Shown here: positions 38,982-46,504 of the stretch, in pieces
Layout: each line of letters opens with the position of its first letter
Numbering within the stretch: the first letter of the stretch is position 1
From: Cyanobacteria bacterium OH_CDB_20
GTDB taxonomy: Bacteria > Cyanobacteriota > Vampirovibrionia > Gastranaerophilales > Gastranaerophilaceae
Direction: 5' to 3'
DNA: 64,000 nt
Assembly: GCA_023415935.1 (NCBI GenBank)
Contig: JAEZIX010000115.1
Span: forward strand, 1 to 64,000
Notes under the pieces: model-generated
Told to the model about the DNA's origin: nothing
The model's database searches: none
What the model saw: the letters and a program-made list of their open reading frames with translations, nothing else
Made by a program: the position numbers and the translations under genes

Positions 38982-39557
38982 TTAAGAAAATAACTTTTTA
39001 TTAAATTTTGACTGTGTTTTTAAAATATCATTTTTTAAATAGAAAATTATTGCCTCAAGAGAATAATCAACAACTTCTTTTAACTTTTCAATCTGATCTT
39101 TTGAAAAGTTCTGAAGTACATATGCTTCAAGTGGCATACTTTGAGGTTGTGGACCTATGCCAATTTTCATTCTATCAAATTCTTGGGTTTTTAAATGAAA
39201 GACAATAGACTTTATTCCGTTATGCCCACCATCAGAACCTTTATCTCGAAATCTTACAGCTCCGACATCCATAGACACATCATCATACACAACTAGAAAA
39301 TCTTTATTTGAAAGTTTATAAAAATCCAAAATCGCTCTCATAGCTTCACCTGAAAGGTTCATAAAAGTTTCTGGTTTCACAAGTAAAACTTTCTCCCCTT
39401 CAAAACTTATCTGTGATATTTGAGACTTAAACTTATTCTCATATTTGAAAGTAGCCCCTACTTTAGTCGCCAACATATCAACTATCATATAGCCCACATT
39501 GTGCTTTGTAAGAGAATATCTATCGCCGGGATTTCCTAGTCCTACTATTACTTTCAT
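38982..39557 (-). CDS. pth: Peptidyl-tRNA hydrolase
   Basis: This 191-aa enzyme recycles peptidyl-tRNA that drops off ribosomes. It starts MKVIVGLGNPGDRYSLTKHN with the catalytic His in KHNVGYM, followed by KPETFMNLSGEA, the Asp in VVYDDVSMDVGAVR and GSDGGHNGIKSI. The start at 39557 follows AAGGAAAA. Upstream in-frame codons are not part of the conserved protein. Single gene, full length. Confidence 0.97.
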   Translation of the reverse strand: MKVIVGLGNPGDRYSLTKHNVGYMIVDMLATKVGATFKYENKFKSQISQISFEGEKVLLVKPETFMNLSGEAMRAILDFYKLSNKDFLVVYDDVSMDVGAVRFRDKGSDGGHNGIKSIVFHLKTQEFDRMKIGIGPQPQSMPLEAYVLQNFSKDQIEKLKEVVDYSLEAIIFYLKNDILKTQSKFNKKLFS

Positions 39558-39674
39558 ATTTTTCCTTAGTTTATTATACAAATTTGAATTAGTCTTGTAG
39601 TTCGACTCTATCTACCAATTAATTTTACTAAAAAAACAGTTATTTATATATATATTAACAGAGGGAGGAAATTT

Positions 39675-40250
39675 ATGCCTAATAAAAATAAATCGATTAT
39701 AACCCTGAAAAGCAGTGAAAAGCTGCAACACTTCCTAGAATCAAATCATCTGCACAAAAAAGATTTCGCACAAATGATAGGCGTAACACTATCTTATGTA
39801 TACAATTTAATTGATGATACAATTCCTTTTTCAACAAGAAGCACCACACTCGAAAGAATTGCCGTTGTTATGGACGTTGAACCAGAAGAATTTGAGGAGT
39901 ACAAAATCCCTCAAGAACCTATTCTTATTGACGAAGCAATTGAATTTCTAAAAGACAAAATTAGAGCTAAAAATCTTACAACAGTACAGTTTTTAAAAGC
40001 ATTCCCTAGAAAAAAACGCGTCGAAATCGTTGATATACTTCGTGGTTCTAGACCGATACCTCTAGATTGGAAAGAACTCGCTCTAATTGCTCAGGTACTT
40101 GATATTTCAAAAGAAGAAATATACTCATATTGGGAATCAAGACTGAAACAGGCACTGCAAAATGCAGGAATGAATCTTCAAGCAAATTCAGAACTTGTAA
40201 AAGCAATGTTTGACTGTGCTTCAAAGTTTATTCATTCAGGAAAAATATAA
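39675..40250 (+). CDS. Regulator with two XRE-like HTH domains
   Basis: This 191-aa protein follows a strong GAGGGAGGA site. The first HTH spans about residues 13-70 (LHKKDFAQMIGVTLSYVYNL ... ERIAVVMDVEPEEF). A second degenerate one is at about 85-150 (LTTVQFLKAFPRKKRVEIVD ... LALIAQVLDISKEEI). Two lambda-repressor-like domains in one chain would allow a single polypeptide to contact both half sites. No enzymatic domain is visible. It stands alone with its own terminator; targets unknown. Confidence 0.8.
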   Translation: MPNKNKSIITLKSSEKLQHFLESNHLHKKDFAQMIGVTLSYVYNLIDDTIPFSTRSTTLERIAVVMDVEPEEFEEYKIPQEPILIDEAIEFLKDKIRAKNLTTVQFLKAFPRKKRVEIVDILRGSRPIPLDWKELALIAQVLDISKEEIYSYWESRLKQALQNAGMNLQANSELVKAMFDCASKFIHSGKI

Positions 40251-40252
40251 CA

Positions 40253-40275
40253 AAAAGCCCTTCGGGGCTTTTTTA
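40253..40275. terminator. Terminator with UUCG tetraloop
   Basis: AAAAAGCCC, loop TTCG, GGGCTTTTTT. It lies between the convergent HTH gene and the metallophosphoesterase and is bidirectional by sequence. Confidence 0.93.
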
Positions 40276-40283
40276 ATGTCAAT

Positions 40284-41156
40284 TTATAATTTTATTCTTT
40301 CAATATCAATTTTAAAATCAGGTCTACCCTTGCCATTATATTTCTTGTATTTGAAATTAACGACTTCATAAGTAGAAGGAGTGTTAACAAGTGCCGGAAC
40401 AGAAATATGGTAAATCCCGTCATCATCAACTTGAACTCTATCTGAGTGGTAGTGACCTGAAGATATCAACGCAATATTTTGATGCTTTATAAGAAGATCC
40501 ATATAATCATCAGACTCTAATGCAGAGTGTGATACATTATCAGTTGGAGGAAGCAATGGAAAATGCTGAAAAATTAGCACTATTTTTTTGCTGTTTTTTG
40601 TCAAAAGAGAGTCCAGCCAATTAACTTTTTCTTCTGTATAAACTCCGTGTTTACTTGGCGCAAAAGGAGTTGCGCCATCCATAACAACACATAAAATATC
40701 ATTATTGGGTTTAAAAACATAATATGGAAGAGGTGACTTTTGGTTTTTATTATATTTACGAACCAAAGTCATATAATCTTCTTTTGTTATTCCGCCTATT
40801 TTATGAACATCGTGATTTCCAAGAACAAGATAATAAGGCGATGCAATGTTGTTTGCCAGTTTCAAAAAACCTTCCAAATTATCAGAATTTGATTTGTCGA
40901 TATTGTCGCCAAGAAACACTGTAAAATTGACATCCTGTTTGTTTATAGAGTTTACTGCAAAGTATAAATTTTTATCAGAACCTGCTATAGCTCTTGCACT
41001 TTGTGTTTTTACGTCTTGAGGCAGATAGTGAATATCTGTAAGCTGCGCAAATCTTATTGTTTTAGATGAAGCAGCAAAACCTGCTTGTACAATAAAAAAC
41101 CATATAAAAATTACAAATATATTCTTAATTATTTTCACTTTGTTCGATAGTAGCAT
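40284..41156 (-). CDS. Secreted metallophosphoesterase
   Basis: This 290-aa protein has an export signal (IIKNIFVIFIWFFIVQAGFA) and all metal-binding blocks of the calcineurin-like superfamily: TDIHY, GDNID, LGNHD, FQHFPL and GHYHSD. Such enzymes hydrolyse phosphomonoesters or diesters outside the cytoplasm; the substrate is unclear. The ATG at 41156 overlaps the upstream gene by 32 bases; a GTG at 41138 is an alternative start. Translation is probably coupled. Confidence 0.9.
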   Translation of the reverse strand: MLLSNKVKIIKNIFVIFIWFFIVQAGFAASSKTIRFAQLTDIHYLPQDVKTQSARAIAGSDKNLYFAVNSINKQDVNFTVFLGDNIDKSNSDNLEGFLKLANNIASPYYLVLGNHDVHKIGGITKEDYMTLVRKYNKNQKSPLPYYVFKPNNDILCVVMDGATPFAPSKHGVYTEEKVNWLDSLLTKNSKKIVLIFQHFPLLPPTDNVSHSALESDDYMDLLIKHQNIALISSGHYHSDRVQVDDDGIYHISVPALVNTPSTYEVVNFKYKKYNGKGRPDFKIDIERIKL

Positions 41157-41397
41157 TTTTATTAATTATTCTCTCTTCTATTACTTTCTGAACATACAAA
41201 GCCTGAAGTAAATCTTCTTTTGTTATAGCTTTCATAATAAGAAAGATTTCGCCAATATAGGTTTTTTTAAACTTTTGGGCATCCAATGCCATAGAAAGAT
41301 GAAGTAAATTTATCTTCCCAGAAGTAATAAGTATTTCACCGATTCTTTGTGAAATTCCTATATCATTCCATTCATTGAGGTTATATAAATCTTTCAT
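41125..41397 (-). CDS. Small stand-alone GspE N-terminal-like (MshEN-type) domain
   Basis: The 90-aa product from ATG 41397 reads MKDLYNLNEWNDIGISQRIG, then GEILITSGKINLLHLSMALD and YIGEIFLIMKAITKEDLLQA, ending in a charged tail. The repeated G-E-I-L...G...L..AL..Q...IGEI pattern is that of the N-terminal domain of type II secretion/pilus ATPases, some of which bind c-di-GMP. No ATPase follows, so it is a domain-only protein. A TATAAT 7 bases before the ATG suggests a leaderless message. It overlaps the phosphoesterase gene. Confidence 0.68.
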   Translation of the reverse strand: MKDLYNLNEWNDIGISQRIGEILITSGKINLLHLSMALDAQKFKKTYIGEIFLIMKAITKEDLLQALYVQKVIEERIINKNATIEQSENN

Positions 41398-41404
41398 AAA
41401 AATC

Positions 41405-41410
41405 ATTATA
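41405..41410 (-). promoter_or_regulatory. -10 element for a probably leaderless transcript
   Basis: TATAAT on the minus strand ends 7 bases before the ATG at 41397. No ribosome-binding sequence lies between them. Confidence 0.45.
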
Positions 41411-41412
41411 AC

Positions 41413-41441
41413 AAAAATCGATGCACTTGGCACCGATTTTT
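41413..41441. terminator. Hairpin terminator after the Gly-zipper gene
   Basis: AAAAATCG.TGC pairs with GCA.CGATTTTT with one mismatch. It ends the gene at 41466-41870 and immediately abuts the -10 of the next gene, so terminator and promoter are nearly fused. Confidence 0.7.
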
Positions 41442-41465
41442 GAACTTTAAAATTTTAAACTTATA

Positions 41466-41870
41466 TTATCCAATAAACATTTTTGTAGCATCTTCAGGAA
41501 GTACATTACCTGCTGCAAGTCCATTGCGGTAGTTTTGCATTGGATTTTGATATCCAGTACCTTCTTTATTTACTTGAGATTTAAAAATATCAGATGAACC
41601 AACTTGAGCTTTAAAGAGTTCATTTTGCGGTTTTTCTACGCGGCCTGTTAATGCACCGAATGCAACACCTGCAGCAGCGCCTGTAGTTGCCCCAACTGCG
41701 CCGGCTCCCATGGTTGCAGCAGCAGTAATTGCACCAGAAACAGCTGCACCTTCTGCATTTACATCTTCAGTCGAAGGTACCTGCACACCAGGCTGTTTTT
41801 GCTGAATTTGGTGAGCTATTGGTTGAACATATGGAGCATATCTTACGTTGCTTAATTCTTCTAATGCCAT
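41466..41870 (-). CDS. Small protein with Ala/Gly-zipper helix
   Basis: This 134-aa protein begins MALEELSNVRYAPYVQPIAH without a signal peptide. Residues about 38-76 are an Ala/Gly-rich helix (GAITAAATMGAGAVGATTGA) of the type that inserts in or packs against membranes. The C-terminal region has NELFKAQVGSSDIFKSQVNK and ends NVLPEDATKMFIG. I recognise no family. Single gene with its own terminator. Confidence 0.72.
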   Translation of the reverse strand: MALEELSNVRYAPYVQPIAHQIQQKQPGVQVPSTEDVNAEGAAVSGAITAAATMGAGAVGATTGAAAGVAFGALTGRVEKPQNELFKAQVGSSDIFKSQVNKEGTGYQNPMQNYRNGLAAGNVLPEDATKMFIG

Positions 41871-41978
41871 GAGTATAGTTATCCTAATGAACTTATATAT
41901 TTATATAAAGTATTACTTTATGAAAAAATTGCGGGGATTATAAATATTTTTACAAAGTTAACATATCTTTGGATGTGG

Positions 41979-41984
41979 TAAAAT
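41979..41984 (+). promoter_or_regulatory. -10 element just before the bioF-like gene
   Basis: TAAAAT ends 6 bases before the ATG at 41991 and no Shine-Dalgarno sequence is present, again the geometry of a leaderless message. Confidence 0.35.
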
Positions 41985-41990
41985 TAACCT

Positions 41991-43130
41991 ATGTATGAAA
42001 AGTTTCAGGAAAAATTAAATAAACTTGAAGAATTATCTTGCAAAAGGTTTGTGCAAGATATTAAAAAACAAGGTAAATACATCATAAAAGATGACAAAAA
42101 ACTCTTAAATCTTTCATCAAATGATTACCTTGGTATAGCTGAAAATTTTGACATAATAAACGATTTTTTAAAAACCAGTAATTATTCGCTTGGCTCTGCT
42201 TCCTCAAGACTTTTGACAGGAACTTCACCTATTTATAAAGATTTAGAAAAAACATTATGCAATATATTCCATAAAGAAAGTGCATTAATTTTCAACAGCG
42301 GTTATCACGCAAATATCGGAATAATGTCGTCGCTTGCAGATAATAAAGATGTAATATTCTCAGACAAATTAAACCACGCAAGTATGGTTGACGGAATGCA
42401 GCTTTCAGGAAGTACTTTTCACAGATATAAACATCTTGATTATGAGCATCTGGAATTTCTACTAGATAAATACAGAAACAAATACGAAACCGCAATTATT
42501 GCCTCTGAATCTGTCTTTAGTATGGATGGAGATACTGCCGATCTTAAAAAACTTGTTGATCTAAAGAAAAAATATAATGCAATTCTAATCGTTGATGAAG
42601 CGCACTCATTTGGAGTGTTTGGAGATAAAGCGCTTGGACTTGCAGAAGAAGAAAATCTACTTGATGAAATCGACTTGATTGTCGCAACTTTTGGTAAATC
42701 AATAGGCTCAACGGGAGCTTTTGTAGTAGGAAACAAAATACTAATTGAATATCTAACAAATAAAGCAAGAAGTTTCATCTTCTCAACAGCTTTGCCTGAG
42801 CTAAATATAGCTTATTCAAAATATGTTATTGAGAACATCTTGCCAAAAACAAAAGAAAGTAGAATAAAACTTCTTAAAACTGCTGAAATCTTTAGAAAAG
42901 ACTTAGTTTTACAAGGATTCCAAACTGCTGGGAGTTCACATATAGTGCCAATAATTATCGGTTCTAATGCTGAAACTATTGAAAAATGTAGTATATTGCA
43001 AGAAAATGGTTTTTTTGTGCTTCCAATAAGACATCCGACAGTTCCTGAAGGAACGGCGAGAATAAGAATATCACTACGTACCGACATTGATTATAATGAA
43101 ATTGAAAAAATCTCAAAACTTCTAAAATAA
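41991..43130 (+). CDS. bioF: 8-amino-7-oxononanoate synthase-like PLP enzyme
   Basis: This 379-aa alpha-oxoamine synthase family enzyme has NLSSNDYLGIAE, GSASSRLLTGTSPIYKDLE, HASMVDGMQLSG, ESVFSMDGD, the cofactor Asp in VDEAHSFGVFG and PLP lysine in ATFGKSIGSTGAF. The ending RHPTVPEGTARIRISLRTD is diagnostic. BioF (pimeloyl-ACP plus alanine, biotin synthesis) is the most likely assignment. The related Kbl or serine palmitoyltransferase cannot be excluded, because no other biotin gene is visible in the window. Confidence 0.87.
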   Translation: MYEKFQEKLNKLEELSCKRFVQDIKKQGKYIIKDDKKLLNLSSNDYLGIAENFDIINDFLKTSNYSLGSASSRLLTGTSPIYKDLEKTLCNIFHKESALIFNSGYHANIGIMSSLADNKDVIFSDKLNHASMVDGMQLSGSTFHRYKHLDYEHLEFLLDKYRNKYETAIIASESVFSMDGDTADLKKLVDLKKKYNAILIVDEAHSFGVFGDKALGLAEEENLLDEIDLIVATFGKSIGSTGAFVVGNKILIEYLTNKARSFIFSTALPELNIAYSKYVIENILPKTKESRIKLLKTAEIFRKDLVLQGFQTAGSSHIVPIIIGSNAETIEKCSILQENGFFVLPIRHPTVPEGTARIRISLRTDIDYNEIEKISKLLK

Positions 43131-43137
43131 AAAAATA

Positions 43138-43165
43138 TTGCAAGAAAAATTTTATATGATTTAAT
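43138..43165 (+). promoter_or_regulatory. Promoter of tRNA-Arg
   Basis: TTGCAA at 43138-43143 and TTTAAT at 43160-43165, spaced by 16 bases, lie 10 bases before the tRNA. Confidence 0.5.
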
Positions 43166-43175
43166 AGAATAGTAA

Positions 43176-43254
<79 letters not shown>

Positions 43255-43606
43255 ATTTTTTAAAGATATAATTGAACTTCAGCCACTTTTAAAACAGGCT
43301 GTTTTTTGTTTTTTAAATAATTTTTCAAAATTACTACAAATTTACTACGTTTTGATTTAAAACTGCGAAAAATGACTCACTTTCACACTCCGACGATTCA
43401 TAATAAAAATGTGAAGAGTTATAAAAGGAGGAACAAATTATGATAGTTTTAATCGCAAGATGTATAATCGCATACTTTTTCTTATGATGTTTTTATAAGG
43501 TTACAGATTGCTGGAATGATAATAAGACTTTATAAATATTAATTTTTTATTCATTTTAATTGTTAATGCTAATAATCCCCTCTATAATAAAAATGGAGGA
43601 TAATAA
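43255..43606. other. Left-end non-coding region of element 1
   Basis: It contains AAAACA/TGTTTT (43287-43306 area) followed by T-runs, probably terminating tRNA transcription, and a 15-codon frame with a perfect ribosome site at 43440. Otherwise no gene is evident. An attP arm-binding region for the integrase would be expected here. Confidence 0.45.
43440..43487 (+). CDS. Possible 15-aa hydrophobic peptide
   Basis: ATG at 43440 is preceded at 8 bases by AGGAGG, one of the strongest ribosome sites in the window, and encodes MIVLIARCIIAYFFL. Such a peptide resembles very small type I toxins or leader peptides. Nothing else supports it. Confidence 0.3.
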   Translation: MIVLIARCIIAYFFL

Positions 43607-44749
43607 GTGAGCAATCCAAGAAAAGTTTATTTTGATGAATCTGGTTTTACAGGCGCTAACTTATTACACCCAACTCAGAATTATTTCAGCTATGCCGCTG
43701 TTGGAATGGATAATAATGATGCGGCTCTTATAATAGACCGCATAAGACAAAAATATCCAACTCAAGCTCCTGAGCTGAAATTTAAAAACTATGGAAAAAA
43801 GTCGAATTGTGAACAAATAGCTTTAGATGTAATAGACCTTTTAAAAGATGTTTCAAGTGTTATTGTGTTTGATAAAAAATTCGCTTTATGTGCAAAACTA
43901 TTTGAGTATATTTTTGAACCGGCATTGTCAGACAATAATTCTAGATTTTACGCTGCTGGGTTTCATTTATACATAGCTTACAAATCATACTCTACGTTCT
44001 TTGACCTTAATCAATTTCCCCTCTTAGGTGATTTTGAGCGATTAATGACAAGTGAAAATAAAAATGAAAAATTAGATTTGTTTATTGATAAAATGAAAGT
44101 ACCACTTGAATTGCAGAGAAAATCTCATAAGTCTTTTGCAGAAAAACTTCATATCTTTACAACTATGAATCAATCCAAAATTAGAGATGAATTACATAGT
44201 CTATCAGGCAACTCCTCAACTGATAAATATATTTTAGATTTAACAACAACAGGTTTTCTTACACTTTGTAATGCGATGAGTGAAAAATTTGGCGAAATAG
44301 AGCCCATCTATGATGCTTCAAAAATGCTAGATGCACACAAACATATTTTTGATGGTTTAGTCGGTCGCAATATAGAATTTGAAGTCCCATTTTATGATAG
44401 GAAAACTTCTATAAAGATTGCAAAGAAGCTAGAGCCTGGAGATTCAAAAACAAATCCTGCGATTCAATTGGCTGATTTGCTTGCAGGGATAGCAAATTAT
44501 GGATATAGCAACAATATCAAATCAATCTGCAATTCATTAGGGGAAAAAGGGATGATATGTTCTGCTATTATCCACCGTAGCACTGAATGTCAGATTATTG
44601 AACTATTAGATGAATATTATAAAAAAGTACTAGATATATTAGTAAAAAAATCTTTATCAAATAAACCACTTTATGATATGTCTGTCGAAAAACACTTATG
44701 GACTTTAAAGCATACTTGTGACGAAATATATCGCAGACATACTGAATGA
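43607..44749 (+). CDS. DUF3800-domain protein
   Basis: This 380-aa protein begins MSNPRKVYFDESGFTGANLL, with the D-E-S-G motif typical of DUF3800, and has the late AIQLADLLAGIANYG signature. These residues suggest an RNase-H-like metal site. The start is GTG at 43607 with GGAGG 7 bases ahead. DUF3800 proteins are frequent cargo in prophages and defence islands; a nuclease role is presumed, not shown. It is convergent with the integrase. Confidence 0.85.
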   Translation: MSNPRKVYFDESGFTGANLLHPTQNYFSYAAVGMDNNDAALIIDRIRQKYPTQAPELKFKNYGKKSNCEQIALDVIDLLKDVSSVIVFDKKFALCAKLFEYIFEPALSDNNSRFYAAGFHLYIAYKSYSTFFDLNQFPLLGDFERLMTSENKNEKLDLFIDKMKVPLELQRKSHKSFAEKLHIFTTMNQSKIRDELHSLSGNSSTDKYILDLTTTGFLTLCNAMSEKFGEIEPIYDASKMLDAHKHIFDGLVGRNIEFEVPFYDRKTSIKIAKKLEPGDSKTNPAIQLADLLAGIANYGYSNNIKSICNSLGEKGMICSAIIHRSTECQIIELLDEYYKKVLDILVKKSLSNKPLYDMSVEKHLWTLKHTCDEIYRRHTE

Positions 44750-44773
44750 AACACTTTTGATAAATGGTTAATT

Positions 44774-45880
44774 TTAAGTCCCAAACCTTTTAACTGGTTC
44801 TTCTTTAAATTCGACTAATTCATCAAGAGCCAAGACACACTGTTCACTGACCTCAGGTAATAGGTGAGTATAAATATCCATTGTGGTTTTGATTGTAGTA
44901 TGACCTAATTGATGTTGAATGTATTTCATAGAAACATTTTTCGCAAGGAGCAAGCTAGCGTAGGTATGTCTCAGGTCGTGGAATCTTATTGCACTTATTC
45001 CTGCTCTAGTCAAAGATGGTTTAAAACGTCTTTTAAGCATATTATTTGCGTCTATATATTCACCCTCAGAATTCGGAAAAACGAGGTCATGTAGACTATG
45101 TGGGCAAGCTAATTTCCATTCTTTTAATACTTTTGCTAATTGAGTTGACATATCTACATAACGGATTCTATCAGTTTTTGTTGAGCCTAAACGACCATGA
45201 GTATAGCCTTTATCAACAATGATTTTATTTGTCTGCCAGTTGATTGAATCCCAAGTGAGAGCCAACAATTCACCCTGACGCATTCCTGTATAAATTGCGG
45301 TGAATAAAAGAGGGTAAAAATCAGGATAAACCTGTTTTGTCTTTATCAATAAAGCCTGCACTTCTTTCATAGAAAGAGAGCGAACATCTTTTGTTTTAAT
45401 TTCTTTTAGCGACTTGATTCTTGCAACAGGGTTTTTAATGACTACTTCATCATCAATCATTTTATTATAAATTGCGTTAATAAGTTTTTTAAATTTGTTT
45501 ATGGATGAGTTCGCGAGGTCTGATTGAAGTTTTTGATATATAAATTCTTTAATGGCAATAGGTGTAACTTGAATCAATTTCATATCCCCGAAGTAAGGTA
45601 AAATGTGATTGTTCAAATATCCTTGATAGCCATAAACTGTGGTTGGTTTGCAGTGAACTTCAACATATAATCTCATATAAAGTTCAGCAGCCTCTCTGAA
45701 AGTAATGCCTTTATTTATTTCAACTGCTGTACCATTTTTGATTTCATTCATTACAGTAGCCAGAAAATCTTCAGCTTTAACCTTGGTTTGAAAACCTCCT
45801 TTGACTTTACGCTTGCCAAAAGTGTCTTTATAATCGACTTCCCAATAATTTGCTCTTTTGTTTTTTCTGACTTTTGCCAA
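44774..45880 (-). CDS. int: Tyrosine-type site-specific integrase
   Basis: This 368-aa recombinase has an N-terminal arm-binding domain (NYWEVDYKDTFGKRKVKGGF), a SAM-like core-binding domain (about 60-150), and a catalytic domain with Arg201 (TGMRQGELLAL), Lys235, HDLRH (His301/Arg304), His327 (LGHTT) and nucleophile Tyr337 (DIYTHL). All catalytic residues are present. Its position at the tRNA end and the 47-bp repeats indicate that it inserts element 1 into the tRNA-Arg gene. Confidence 0.96.
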   Translation of the reverse strand: MAKVRKNKRANYWEVDYKDTFGKRKVKGGFQTKVKAEDFLATVMNEIKNGTAVEINKGITFREAAELYMRLYVEVHCKPTTVYGYQGYLNNHILPYFGDMKLIQVTPIAIKEFIYQKLQSDLANSSINKFKKLINAIYNKMIDDEVVIKNPVARIKSLKEIKTKDVRSLSMKEVQALLIKTKQVYPDFYPLLFTAIYTGMRQGELLALTWDSINWQTNKIIVDKGYTHGRLGSTKTDRIRYVDMSTQLAKVLKEWKLACPHSLHDLVFPNSEGEYIDANNMLKRRFKPSLTRAGISAIRFHDLRHTYASLLLAKNVSMKYIQHQLGHTTIKTTMDIYTHLLPEVSEQCVLALDELVEFKEEPVKRFGT

Positions 45881-45978
45881 TGTTTCAATTTCCTTTTAAT
45901 ATTGATTTTAACGTGTTATCACCTATTTGTAAGCCTGTTTGCTAACTTTTACTAATTTTAGTTGAGGGTGGGGCGCCT

Positions 45979-46007
45979 GAGCACCGTGCCAACGGTGCCC
46001 AGTGCTC
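45979..46007. repeat. GC-rich nested hairpin between int and xis
   Basis: GAGCAC pairs with GTGCTC, and inside it CACCGT can alternatively pair with ACGGTG. GTGCC words recur up to 46018. It is a striking GC-rich island in AT-rich DNA and lies just downstream of the excisionase stop, so it could terminate or regulate the int/xis transcript. Confidence 0.5.
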
Positions 46008-46033
46008 TCACAGTGCCGTGGTTCAATGACCTT

Positions 46034-46258
46034 TTATTGTTGAGGTGTTATTGTATTTTTCTCTAAGAACTCTAATAAGTTTTCTTTTAAAAACAGGACT
46101 CTTGAACCGATTTTGACGTGTTGTATTTGTTTTTTATGTACCCACCGATACAGCGTACTTGTAGAAATACGTAAGTATCTAGCTGTTTCAGATATGCTCA
46201 ATAAGTTGTTCATCTCTTCATCTTTGGGAATCTTTATGTTGGCGTTTCCTTGTTTCAT
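46034..46258 (-). CDS. Excisionase-type HTH_17 DNA-binding protein
   Basis: This 74-aa protein has a MerR-like winged helix: LLSISETARYLRISTSTLYR, WVHKKQIQHVKIGSRVLFLK, ENLLEFLEKN. This is the HTH_17/AlpA-Xis class. It lies 150 bases upstream of the integrase in the same direction. It probably directs excision and may also regulate the integrase. Confidence 0.85.
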   Translation of the reverse strand: MKQGNANIKIPKDEEMNNLLSISETARYLRISTSTLYRWVHKKQIQHVKIGSRVLFLKENLLEFLEKNTITPQQ

Positions 46259-46269
46259 CCTTTATTCCT

Positions 46270-46504
46270 TTCGTAACTTACTTGTAATTTATTCGTAATT
46301 ATTAAAACGCAATAATAACTTAACTTTTAGACTATTTTTAAAACAAAGTTACAAAATTACGAAGTTTTTATTAAAAATAAAATTAAATGTTTTGTTTAAT
46401 ATCGTTTTATAATTTTAAAATTTTTTTCGTAATTCTGTAATTTTGCAATTTTTAGCCTTAAACCCTTTATTAATAAGCTTTTTATAATTACGTAAAAATT
46501 ACGA
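46270..46504. repeat. Cluster of TTCGTAATT repeats, possible origin or operator region
   Basis: TTCGTAA(C/T) words occur at 46270-46277, 46292-46300, 46426-46434 and, inverted, 46355-46363. Related AATTACGTAA and AAAATTACGA occur at 46486-46504. The region is extremely AT-rich and lies just upstream of the excisionase gene and downstream of the primase gene. Confidence 0.5.
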
